Positions 1 through 7,341 of a DNA stretch of 64,000 nt are shown piece after piece; position 1 is the stretch's first letter; each line of letters begins with the position of its first letter. The translations under genes and the position numbers were made by a program. The DNA lies in contig NZ_PKQK01000006.1 in NCBI RefSeq assembly GCF_002968835.1, positions 1 to 64,000 on the forward strand, given 5' to 3'. The notes below the pieces were generated by a model, which was given only the letters and a program-made list of their open reading frames with translations, made no database searches and was not told the DNA's origin. The stretch comes from Paenibacillus sp. PCH8 (GTDB lineage: Bacteria > Bacillota > Bacilli > Paenibacillales > Paenibacillaceae).

Positions 1-93
1 CAAAACGGTGCACAAGCATCTGACACTGTCCGCAACTTGCTTAGCAAAGCGGGCGTGATGAAGAAGTTCCACGAGTCTAAATTATCTAAATAA
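1..93 (+). CDS. rpsP: 30S ribosomal protein bS16, C-terminal end (partial)
   Basis: The first 31 codons in frame 1 are open and end in TAA at 91-93. They read as the C-terminal tail of ribosomal protein bS16, including the segment DTVRNLLSKAGVMKKFHE, which is typical of the family. The start lies outside the window. bS16 is a small-subunit assembly protein. It leads the rpsP-khpA-rimM-trmD arrangement found in Firmicutes, and the genes that follow fit that context. Confidence 0.9.
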   Translation, partial: QNGAQASDTVRNLLSKAGVMKKFHESKLSK

Positions 94-116
94 GATGCTG
101 ATTCGGAGGGTCATCT

Positions 117-347
117 ATGGAAGAATTAGTAAGCATAATTGCTAAGGCTTTGGTCGATCATCCGGAAGATGTGGCGGTTCGGACGGTTGAGAAAGACCGA
201 CTTGTCGTTTATGAGCTAACTGTTCATCCCGACGATGTCGGGAAGGTAATTGGTAAACAGGGACGAATTGCAAAATCTCTTCGCACGGTCGTCACATCAG
301 CAGCAGTTAAGATGGATAAACGGGTTACCGTTGATATCATATCTTAA
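117..347 (+). CDS. khpA: KhpA, single KH-domain RNA-binding protein
   Basis: A 76-residue protein made of one KH domain, with the RNA-binding GxxG loop as GKQG at residues 46-49. This is the YlqC/KhpA family. In several Firmicutes KhpA pairs with the KhpB/Jag protein and binds RNAs linked to cell elongation and division; that role is family knowledge. It starts 24 nt after rpsP with a GGAGGG ribosome-binding site and is probably co-transcribed. Length is normal for the family. B. subtilis has ylqD between this gene and rimM; no ylqD is present here. Confidence 0.93.
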   Translation: MEELVSIIAKALVDHPEDVAVRTVEKDRLVVYELTVHPDDVGKVIGKQGRIAKSLRTVVTSAAVKMDKRVTVDIIS

Positions 348-359
348 AGATATACGAAA

Positions 360-390
360 GGGGGTTAGGATGCATGTCCTAGCCCCTTTT
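360..390 (+). terminator. Hairpin terminator or attenuator after khpA
   Basis: Arms of ten bases at 361-370 and 377-386 pair with one G-U and are followed by TTTT at 387-390. It sits inside the rpsP-khpA-rimM-trmD cluster, so it may reduce rather than stop transcription into rimM. The 193 bases between it and rimM hold no convincing gene. Confidence 0.7.
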
Positions 391-583
391 CGTGCATGCT
401 GAAACTTAAATAATATGATTGAAATAACTCGTCAAGTATGATTATCTGCGGAAGTAGTGAAGGGTACGGAATCGATTCTGAAGAAACGTTAACAGCGATC
501 CGAAGAACGATCCGTAACCGGAACGGTCACAGGGAGATCATCAAAATTTGAGTACCAATATGAATGGATTGTAGGAGGAAAGT

Positions 584-1096
584 ATGGCAGAGTTTTTGAA
601 TGTAGGTAAAATTGTCAATACACATGGAATTCGCGGCGAGTTGAGAATCATGCCTTTAACCGATTTTCCAGAAGTGCGTTTTGCAAAAAATGCAGAGTTG
701 TTTTTCTTCACACCAGATAATCATCCGATCATGGTTAACGTGGAATCAGCGCGTTTGCATAAGAATATGTATATTGTTCGTCTGAAAGAGTATGGCGATA
801 TTAATGAAGTAGAGAAGTTTAAAGGTGGTATGGCCAAAGTTCTGAAAGAGAACCTGGCTGAGCTTGACGAAGGTGAGTACTACTTCCATCAAATCGTTGG
901 ATGTGCTGTCATCACCGAAGAGGGTGAAACTCTCGGAACGATTTCTGAAATTCTGACTCCGGGTGCCAATGATGTATGGGTAGTCAAAACGCCAGCAGGT
1001 AAAGAAGTTCTAATTCCGGTTATTGATCATGTTGTGCTTGATGTGGACATCGAACAGCAGCAGGTTAAGATTCACTTGATGGAAGGGCTGCTGTAA
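584..1096 (+). CDS. rimM: Ribosome maturation factor RimM
   Basis: A 170-residue RimM. The N-terminal beta-barrel domain (about residues 1-92) opens with the conserved VGKIVNTHGIRGE segment. A PRC-barrel domain follows (about 95-170), with GANDVWVV near residue 130. RimM binds bS19/uS19 in the 30S head and helps late small-subunit maturation. The start is an ATG behind GTAGGAGG. The gene ends one base before trmD, so translation of the two is probably coupled. Confidence 0.96.
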   Translation: MAEFLNVGKIVNTHGIRGELRIMPLTDFPEVRFAKNAELFFFTPDNHPIMVNVESARLHKNMYIVRLKEYGDINEVEKFKGGMAKVLKENLAELDEGEYYFHQIVGCAVITEEGETLGTISEILTPGANDVWVVKTPAGKEVLIPVIDHVVLDVDIEQQQVKIHLMEGLL

Positions 1097-1097
1097 C

Positions 1098-1859
1098 ATG
1101 AAAGTGGATGTATTGACACTATTCCCTGAGATGTTTGACGGCGTGTTCGGAGCAAGCATTCTGGGCAAAGCACAAACGAAAGGCCTCGTATCCCTGGGGG
1201 CAACCAACTTTCGTAATTATGCGACCAATAAGCACAATACGGTGGATGATGCTCCTTACGGTGGAGGAGGAGGCATGGTGTTGAAGCCTGACCCCATCTT
1301 TGCGGCTGTTGAGGATGTGCTGGAACAGCGGGGAGAAGCGACGACGAAACCTCCACGTATTATTCTCATGTGCCCTCAAGGTGAGACGTTCACGCAGAAA
1401 AAAGCAGAGGAACTTGTACAGGAAGATCATCTGATTTTTATATGCGGACATTATGAAGGCTATGATGAGCGTATCCGTGAATTTCTTGTGACGGACGAAT
1501 TATCGATTGGTGACTATGTATTAACCGGTGGGGAGTTGCCCGCTATGGTTGCCATTGATAGTATCGTGCGTCTTATCCCGGGAGTGCTTGGCAATGAGAC
1601 GAGTGCAGTAACCGACTCATTCAGCACGGGACTCCTAGAATATCCACACTACACACGTCCACCTGAGTTTAGAGGCATGAAAGTGCCGGATATGCTGTTG
1701 TCAGGGCATCACCTTAACATCGAAGCCTGGCGCAGAGAGCAGTCTTTACTTCGTACGTTAGAGCGCAGGCCGGAGATGCTGGAAATAGCCGATTTGACAG
1801 AGAAAGAGCGGGCTTGGTTGAAAAAGATTCGTTCAGATCGTAAAAATATCACAGAGTAA
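1098..1859 (+). CDS. trmD: tRNA (guanine-N1-)-methyltransferase TrmD
   Basis: A 253-residue TrmD, which makes m1G37 in tRNAs that read CNN codons and so prevents +1 frameshifting. The trefoil-knot SAM-binding region is clear: YGGGGGMV at residues 54-61, CGHYEG at 116-121 and SIGDYVLTGGE at 136-146. The catalytic aspartate of the DSF motif is at 173. The ATG lies one base after the rimM stop, and its ribosome-binding site is inside rimM. It is slightly longer at the C-terminus than the B. subtilis protein. Confidence 0.96.
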   Translation: MKVDVLTLFPEMFDGVFGASILGKAQTKGLVSLGATNFRNYATNKHNTVDDAPYGGGGGMVLKPDPIFAAVEDVLEQRGEATTKPPRIILMCPQGETFTQKKAEELVQEDHLIFICGHYEGYDERIREFLVTDELSIGDYVLTGGELPAMVAIDSIVRLIPGVLGNETSAVTDSFSTGLLEYPHYTRPPEFRGMKVPDMLLSGHHLNIEAWRREQSLLRTLERRPEMLEIADLTEKERAWLKKIRSDRKNITE

Positions 1860-1901
1860 ATGATACATCAGCATGAGATTATGAATTTTTCGAAAGTATG
1901 A

Positions 1902-1937
1902 AGACCAGCCTAAGATAAAAACGGTTGGTCTTTTTTT
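1902..1937 (+). terminator. Rho-independent terminator after trmD
   Basis: AGACCAGCC at 1902-1910 pairs with GGTTGGTCT at 1923-1931 (one G-U) and runs straight into a T tract. It closes the rpsP-trmD transcription unit and separates it from rplS, which has its own promoter. Confidence 0.85.
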
Positions 1938-2144
1938 GTTATGGATAATATGAATATCTGAATTGCAACTGTGAGTTATACAATGGCTGAAACCATAAGC
2001 GAACAAGCTTATTTCTAACATGGTACTTTTTTGCCACTTTGAACTATTTTGCGTAATCCAGAATGGGGTTGTAGAGTACAGAATTCTTCTTTAAGGTGAA
2101 CTCAGCTGGAAATTACTAAGCACGATAAGCTGAGGAGGAAGAAT

Positions 2145-2506
2145 ATGAACCATCAGCCTCATGAAATCGCCAGATTAGATATTAGTCAAGCTGGAGAGCG
2201 CTGCAAAATGCTTTTGGGAGATCTGAATGGAGACGGCAGGTTAGAGATGATACTGGTGCAGGAGATGTGATGCCTTCTTTGGTAGATGGAAAAATGAAAG
2301 CAATTACTATTTTCCCGAAAGAGGGATATGCGGTACATGCAGATTTGGGCCAGACTGGCCAAGAACAGATTATCATCTATGACGCACGGGAAGCAGTGAT
2401 TTACTCCGATTCACCGATAAAATTATCACTGGTGGATGCAAAAAGAGCCAAGCTACAGCTCAAAAGGCTGTATAGCTCGACTCTATATCCAGGCGGTGAA
2501 GCTTAA
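2145..2506 (+). pseudogene. Decayed FG-GAP / rhamnogalacturonan-lyase-like gene
   Basis: An ATG at 2145 behind GAGGAGGAAG opens a 41-codon frame containing LLGDLNGDGRLEMILVQ. This resembles the repeated DLNGDG calcium-binding blade motif of FG-GAP propeller proteins and family 11 rhamnogalacturonan lyases. That frame stops at 2268-2270. The same kind of sequence continues in another frame (from about 2246) through DTGAGDVMPSLVDGKMKAIT and ends EAVIYSDSPIKLSL at 2506, like the C-terminal end of such lyases. The whole is only about 120 codons, whereas family members are several hundred residues. I read it as the two ends of a gene with a large internal deletion and a frameshift. The family assignment is from recognition only. 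Confidence 0.6.
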
Positions 2507-2522
2507 ATCTAAAATGGGGTGT

Positions 2523-3488
2523 TCACTGTCTATTCTCTGTTAGAGGTGGTTCGTTCTGCGGACGGGAATCAGGCTGAAGCAAGGCTGCCAGGTCCGTACC
2601 CGTCGTGACTGTCAAGCGAGGAAGCTTCATAAGAGGATCTCCTGGATGCACAAATCCGGAACGTACGGTAAAGGCCATACGATATCCATGCTGTTGCAAC
2701 TTGTAGATCATCTGTGTGCTGGTATAACCAAAAGGGTAGGCCAGATAAGGTGTATCTATTCCAGTTTCCTTCATCCGTTGGATATCATCATCCAGAAGGC
2801 TGGTGTCCAGACCGACAGGCACATTGTCACCACAGCGCATAAATCCTTTGTGATGCAGGTTATAGGTGTGGCTATTGAATTCAAATACGTCAGTTGCCGC
2901 TTGCATCTCTGGCTTGGAGATGAAGCTTTTCTTGGCTGGATCGAATTCCGCAGGCTGACCCTGGATTTTACTGCCTATGATAAATAATGAGGCGTGAAAA
3001 TTATATTTTTGGAGCACAGGATAAGCTAACGTATAATTGTTTTGGTACCCGTCATCAAAGGTAATCACAATGGATTTTTTGGGTAGGGAGATCTTCCCGC
3101 TGACATATTGTTCAAGCTGATCCAGTGTAACTGTACTATAACCTTCATTATAGAGATATTTCATGTTTTGCTCGAAATCCTCCAGATTAATAATGGATTT
3201 ATTCCCTGTCTCGTGATTGTTCTGTTTGGGCTCTATGTAATGATACATTAGTACAGGAACTTCTGTAGCGGTACCATGTTCAATTTGGAAGGTAGACCGA
3301 TCCAGAGCAGGTCGACTGGAATAGTCAGCGTGAGACAGTTGGAATGCTTTACGTTTGACCATATCCCAGGATGTGCAGGCTTTGTGAGACATTGCATTCG
3401 TCGGATGAGTTACGGCATACGCATATAACGTAATGGTACAGGTGAGCAGGGCAAGTGCGGCAAGCATAATCTTTTTCCAATATTTCAT
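2523..3488 (-). CDS. Exported polysaccharide deacetylase (NodB domain)
   Basis: A 321-residue protein that starts with a lysine-rich stretch and a hydrophobic segment (about residues 5-26), so it is secreted or anchored in the membrane. The NodB (carbohydrate esterase 4) domain follows. It has PVLMYHYIE near 79, the metal-binding and catalytic TFDDGYQNN at 143-151 (FDDG 144-147), and the second metal motif with H207 and H212. Such enzymes remove N- or O-acetyl groups from peptidoglycan or other polysaccharides; the substrate cannot be read from sequence. It is transcribed alone, divergently from rplS and convergent with the decayed gene at 2145-2506. Confidence 0.88.
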   Translation of the reverse strand: MKYWKKIMLAALALLTCTITLYAYAVTHPTNAMSHKACTSWDMVKRKAFQLSHADYSSRPALDRSTFQIEHGTATEVPVLMYHYIEPKQNNHETGNKSIINLEDFEQNMKYLYNEGYSTVTLDQLEQYVSGKISLPKKSIVITFDDGYQNNYTLAYPVLQKYNFHASLFIIGSKIQGQPAEFDPAKKSFISKPEMQAATDVFEFNSHTYNLHHKGFMRCGDNVPVGLDTSLLDDDIQRMKETGIDTPYLAYPFGYTSTQMIYKLQQHGYRMAFTVRSGFVHPGDPLMKLPRLTVTTGTDLAALLQPDSRPQNEPPLTENRQ

Positions 3489-3643
3489 GAGTCTTTGGTT
3501 TCTCCTTTATCATGTAGTTCAATAAGCTATATCATAAACGATCTTTCATTAAGGAAAGTTACAGTATTTTTCCCTGTTTCAGGTTGACTTGCAGAAGAGA
3601 TCGTTTCTTAAAAGATTGACAATAAGCATTTTGTTTATATGTC
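3489..3643. other. Divergent intergenic region with 9-bp inverted repeat
   Basis: The space between the deacetylase gene (minus) and rplS (plus). AAACGATCT at 3536-3544 and AGATCGTTT at 3598-3606 form a perfect 9-bp inverted repeat with arms 53 bases apart. It could be paired operator half-sites or the base of a stem. No reading frame of note lies in it. Confidence 0.35.
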
Positions 3644-3672
3644 TTGTGTTTTGATATGCTGCGTGATACAAT
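3644..3672 (+). promoter_or_regulatory. Sigma-A type promoter of rplS
   Basis: TTGTGT at 3644-3649, a 17-base spacer, and TACAAT at 3667-3672. The leader to the rplS start is about 95 bases. B. subtilis and relatives have an autoregulatory L19 leader RNA in this place. One could be here, but I could not confirm its fold by eye. Confidence 0.6.
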
Positions 3673-3774
3673 AGTTCTGTTATGTGGAATACGGCGGTCC
3701 TCTATGGATGATGAAGGAGACAATGAGATCTCTGGAAGAAGTATGAACGCCTGTACGGAAGGAGGGAGTCATAG

Positions 3775-4116
3775 ATGAATATCGTTCAAGCGATTACACA
3801 AGAGCAACTTCGCAAGGATCTTCCGAGTTTTCGTCCTGGTGACACTTTGAAAGTGCACGTTAAGGTAATCGAGGGAACTCGCGAGCGTATCCAATTGTTC
3901 GAAGGTGTTGTGATTAAACGCCGTGGTGGTGGAATCAGTGAGACTTTTACAGTTCGTAAAATTTCTTACGGTGTAGGTGTGGAAAGAGCTTTCCCGCTTC
4001 ATTCCCCTAAAATCGATAGAATCGAAGTGGCTCGCCGTGGTAAAGTTCGTCGTGCGAAGCTTTATTATCTTCGTGAACTACGCGGTAAAGCAGCGAGAAT
4101 TAAAGAAATTCGTTAA
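3775..4116 (+). CDS. rplS: 50S ribosomal protein bL19
   Basis: A 113-residue bL19, full length for the family, with the usual MNIVQAITQEQLRKDLPSF start and a basic C-terminal region rich in R and K (KLYYLRELRGKAARIKEIR). bL19 lies at the 30S-50S interface. The ATG follows GGAAGGAGGGAG. It is separated from trmD by about 1.9 kb containing the lyase remnant and the deacetylase, unlike B. subtilis where the two are close. Confidence 0.97.
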   Translation: MNIVQAITQEQLRKDLPSFRPGDTLKVHVKVIEGTRERIQLFEGVVIKRRGGGISETFTVRKISYGVGVERAFPLHSPKIDRIEVARRGKVRRAKLYYLRELRGKAARIKEIR

Positions 4117-4134
4117 TATAACGGATACCGGGGA

Positions 4135-4163
4135 GGGCTTGGAGACAAGCCCTTTTCGTTTTT
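4135..4163 (+). terminator. Terminator after rplS
   Basis: GGGCTT at 4135-4140 pairs with AAGCCC at 4147-4152 across a six-base loop. TTTTCGTTTTT follows. Confidence 0.8.
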
Positions 4164-4266
4164 GTCCGGGAAAAGTTGAACCGGAGGTAACTTCCGAGTA
4201 AAATGGTATGGCAACACATACGGCGAACAGTCCGGGAGGCTTGTGAAATCAGTTATTGAAGTGCGT

Positions 4267-4470
4267 GTTCAAAAAGACCGATTTTCAGTACCGAGAAGAT
4301 AGGATGAAGCTAGAAATGGAGTAGCGGAGCGTAGGGAAAACTACGTGAGCAACTACAATGTTTCCGAAGGAAACATTCTTCGCAGGTATATGCTTATTCG
4401 GTTGAATTCCATATTCGATGCTGATGATGCCACTAGACATCCTTCGTAATCAAAAGCGGACTTTTTGAAC
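4267..4470. repeat. 204-bp intergenic element with terminal inverted repeats and internal hairpins
   Basis: The ends are GTTCAAAAAGACCG (4267-4280) and CGGACTTTTTGAAC (4457-4470), which are inverse complements at 13 of 14 positions. Inside are two perfect hairpins: a 5-bp stem at 4330-4345 and a 9-bp stem with a GAA loop at 4357-4377. There is no credible reading frame. From memory, similar sequence recurs between genes in Paenibacillus genomes, which would suit a small non-autonomous mobile element or a structured RNA. I see only one copy in this window. It lies between the rplS terminator and lepB. Confidence 0.55.
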
Positions 4471-4644
4471 AACCTCTTGAAGGCATTTGAATTGTGGATT
4501 AAATGTACTGTAATGCTTCGTGTAAGATTACATAACTGATGTGAGAATTTTGTTTTCATCCATTGAACTATTCGTTGGAATGATGCAGGATGCTGAATGT
4601 GTATACTGCTATAAACATGTACTGTGAAGAGAGGAAGATCTTGA

Positions 4645-5265
4645 ATGGAACAAGAAGTTCAACAGGACCGGGGCAATGCTACCGAAGAGAAAGACAGTCG
4701 ATCCAAAAAAGCTAAAAATGAAATTGTTGAATGGCTTAAAGCCATCGTAATTGCATTAGTACTTGTTATTCTAATTCGGTGGTTGCTCTTCAAACCGTTT
4801 GTCGTGGACGGGCCGTCCATGCAGCCGAACTTTGAAACCGGGGAACGTGTGATTGTCAACGAAATCTTATATGATATCAGGGAACCGAAGCGTGGGGAAG
4901 TTATCGTCTTCCACGTACCAACCGAAGGTCGTGACTTCATTAAACGTGTCATTGCTGTAGAAGGTGATACGGTTGAAGTTCATGGTGATACAGTGACGGT
5001 TAATGGAGAAAAGGTTGAGGAAACCTATATTCAGGGAGCCATTGATGCAGCGGAAGCGAATGGTGGAACATATAACGTAAAGGAATTCCCGAACGATCAG
5101 TTCCCTGATGGCAAAGTGCCGGCAGGTCATGTGTTTGTAATGGGAGATAACCGTCCAAATAGTACAGATAGTCGTATGATCGGCTATGTTTCATTGACTG
5201 ATATCATTGGTCGTGCAGATGTGATTTTCTGGCCAATTGGTGAAATTAAGTGGATCAACCACTGA
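4645..5265 (+). CDS. lepB: Type I signal peptidase
   Basis: A 206-residue single-pass Gram-positive signal peptidase (SipS/LepB type, S26). It has a cytoplasmic head, a membrane helix at about residues 29-48, then the catalytic serine in GPSMQP (S58) and the general-base lysine in FIKRVIA (K100). The late GDNRPNSTDSR motif is also present. It cleaves signal peptides from exported preproteins on the outer face of the membrane. The ATG follows GAGAGGAAG. The next gene, rbgA, begins 29 bases after its stop and is probably in the same transcript. Confidence 0.96.
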   Translation: MEQEVQQDRGNATEEKDSRSKKAKNEIVEWLKAIVIALVLVILIRWLLFKPFVVDGPSMQPNFETGERVIVNEILYDIREPKRGEVIVFHVPTEGRDFIKRVIAVEGDTVEVHGDTVTVNGEKVEETYIQGAIDAAEANGGTYNVKEFPNDQFPDGKVPAGHVFVMGDNRPNSTDSRMIGYVSLTDIIGRADVIFWPIGEIKWINH

Positions 5266-5294
5266 AATTGAAGTAATAATGAGGTGAAGACAAG

Positions 5295-6158
5295 GTGACG
5301 ATACAATGGTTTCCAGGTCATATGACCCGAGCCAGACGCCAGATTCAGGATAAGTTAAAGCTCATCGACGTGGTCATCGAACTGTTGGATGCCCGTCTGC
5401 CTGTCTCCAGCCGTAATCCGATGATTGACGAAATCATTCAGGGTAAGCCGCGGATGATTCTGTTAAACAAGTCGGATTTGGCAGATGCTAAAGTGACGCA
5501 AGAATGGATTGACTATTTCAAAAAAGATGGAATTACCGCTTTTCCTGTAGATGCTTCGACAGGTACCAATGTGAAAGACATTCACGTACAGGCCAAGCTT
5601 CTTCTTAAAGAAAAAATTGATCGTCAAATCTCTAAAGGAATTAATCCTCGTGCAGTTCGCGGATTGATTGTCGGTATTCCCAACGTAGGTAAATCCACGC
5701 TGATTAATCGACTGGCTGGACGGAGTATTGCGTTAACAGGAGATCGTCCTGGTGTGACTAAAGGGCAGCAATGGATCAAGGTGGGCAAAGAAATGGAGCT
5801 ACTGGATACTCCGGGTATCCTATGGCCCAAGTTCGAAGATCAAAATGTAGGTTATCGTCTTGCTGTAACAGGTGCGATCAAAGAGGAGATTCTGAACGCA
5901 GAGGATATTGCCTTTTTTGGGATCAGTTACCTGATGCGATATTACTGGGATGCCTTGGAAGAGAGATACGGACTTCAAGAGTTCTCTAAAGATGCAGACG
6001 ACTCGGACAGTGTTATTGCAATTATGGAAAAAGTTGGACGCATACGTGGTTGTGTTGTAAGTGGTGGACGTATTGATCTGGAAAAAGCATCGCGAGCATT
6101 TTTGCGAGAACTGCGAGCGGGTAAAATGGGACGTTTCTCCATGGAAGCCCCCTATTAA
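5295..6158 (+). CDS. rbgA: Ribosome biogenesis GTPase RbgA (YlqF)
   Basis: A 287-residue circularly permuted GTPase. G4 (NKSD, residues 58-61) comes before G1 (GIPNVGKST, 127-135) and G3 (DTPG, 171-174). The N-terminus WFPGHMTRARRQ is characteristic of YlqF/RbgA, which acts late in 50S assembly before uL16 joins. The start is GTG behind GAGGTGAAG. The lepB-rbgA-rnhB order is as in B. subtilis. Confidence 0.95.
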   Translation: MTIQWFPGHMTRARRQIQDKLKLIDVVIELLDARLPVSSRNPMIDEIIQGKPRMILLNKSDLADAKVTQEWIDYFKKDGITAFPVDASTGTNVKDIHVQAKLLLKEKIDRQISKGINPRAVRGLIVGIPNVGKSTLINRLAGRSIALTGDRPGVTKGQQWIKVGKEMELLDTPGILWPKFEDQNVGYRLAVTGAIKEEILNAEDIAFFGISYLMRYYWDALEERYGLQEFSKDADDSDSVIAIMEKVGRIRGCVVSGGRIDLEKASRAFLRELRAGKMGRFSMEAPY

Positions 6159-6226
6159 AAGAACGATATACGATGGGGTCCATGACTTCATCTGTTCATC
6201 CTTATAAAAAAAGTGCCGAAAGAAGC

Positions 6227-6260
6227 GGCCGTTACCGGATTACCGGGAGCGGTCTTTTTT
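6227..6260 (+). terminator. Terminator after rbgA
   Basis: Twelve-base arms at 6227-6238 and 6243-6254 pair with two G-U and one mismatch. Six T follow at 6255-6260. Confidence 0.75.
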
Positions 6261-6610
6261 GTGTTCAGCACATTAAATGAATACAGTTCACCACGATACA
6301 TATGGAAGAGGATTGAAGAAAAGAGGTCTTAGTGGAATTACTTGTTCTATATATCAGGTGTTTCTAAATCATGCTATGATAAATGGTGGTGTAATTTGGA
6401 GAACACGCTTTAGTGTATATTCAATTTAGTCTATCAAATACCGATAAAATAAGACATCACTATCTTTATTGTAATATATGCAGATTATGAAATGGTGTAG
6501 CGAGGCATGGATTGAACAGAACAAAGACGCTGGTTTTACGTCTATATAATAAAAAACATGGAACAAGTGATACGCATGTTGAAGAAGCATGGGTAGAGGA
6601 GATGAGCGTT
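6261..6610. other. Upstream region of rnhB, no clear gene
   Basis: About 350 bases. A possible extended -10 (TGCTATGAT, with TATGAT at 6375-6380) lacks a good -35. The rnhB reading frame stays open upstream to a TTG at 6512, but that start has a poor ribosome-binding site, so I leave this stretch as non-coding. Confidence 0.4.
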
Positions 6611-7312
6611 ATGAATGAAAATAATGATACGACTGGGTTGAATCTGCTGGATACCCTGATTAAACCTACAAAGAAAAAAGGGGCAAGTGAGCCCCGAGAC
6701 TTGTTGATATACGAGAGGGAATACTGGGATAGTGGTTTTGATCGTATTGCAGGCATTGATGAAGTAGGACGGGGATGCTTGTTTGGGGATGTTGTCGCAG
6801 CGGCAGTGATTTTACCGAGGGATCTCATTCTGGAAGGCGTGAATGATTCCAAGAAATTGACGGAGAAAAAACGTGATGCGCTGTATGACGTGATCATGGA
6901 AAAGGCGCTGGCGGTGGGTGTAGGGTACGCGGATGCCGAGACGATTGATCGTCTTAACATCAAGCAGGCTGCGAGACTTGCTATGAAACGTGCTGTTGAA
7001 GCATTGGGAGAAACTCCTGATTATATGCTGGTGGATGCCGAAAAGGTGGACATGAATGTGCCTCAACTGTCCATTATTAAAGGTGACGCCAATAGTCAAT
7101 CTATTGCAGCGGCATCTATTATTGCAAAGGTAACGAGAGATCGTCTCTGTAAGGAAGACTGGGATACGTTATATCCGGAATACGGTCTGTCGATACATAA
7201 AGGATATGCTACAAAAGTTCATCGCGAGCAAATTATGGCTTTGGGGGCAACTCCAATGCATCGGCGCAGTTTCCTGGGCAATCTGCTTGGAGAGCAGCAA
7301 TCTTTGTTTTAA
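6611..7312 (+). CDS. rnhB: Ribonuclease HII
   Basis: RNase HII cuts RNA in RNA-DNA hybrids and single ribonucleotides in DNA. With this start the protein is 233 residues. The catalytic carboxylates are visible: D50 and E51 in GIDEVGRGC, D142 in MLVDAEKVD and D177 in KVTRDR. I chose the ATG at 6611 because AGAGGAG lies 9 bases upstream. An in-frame ATG at 6602 is too close to that site, and a TTG at 6512 would add 33 residues of low conservation. The family has a variable N-terminal extension, so the longer form is not excluded. Confidence 0.93.
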   Translation: MNENNDTTGLNLLDTLIKPTKKKGASEPRDLLIYEREYWDSGFDRIAGIDEVGRGCLFGDVVAAAVILPRDLILEGVNDSKKLTEKKRDALYDVIMEKALAVGVGYADAETIDRLNIKQAARLAMKRAVEALGETPDYMLVDAEKVDMNVPQLSIIKGDANSQSIAAASIIAKVTRDRLCKEDWDTLYPEYGLSIHKGYATKVHREQIMALGATPMHRRSFLGNLLGEQQSLF

Positions 7313-7341
7313 TACAGGATTGAGGAAAGGAGGGGAGAGAT

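Noticed and set aside
438..551. 37-codon frame MIICGSSEGYGIDSEETLTA... between khpA and rimM
   Set aside because: It has no ribosome-binding site, no family resemblance that I can name, and lies right after a terminator. The composition alone is not enough.
2646..2987. 113-codon plus-strand frame opposite the deacetylase gene
   Set aside because: It lies antisense to a clear NodB protein and has no family features.
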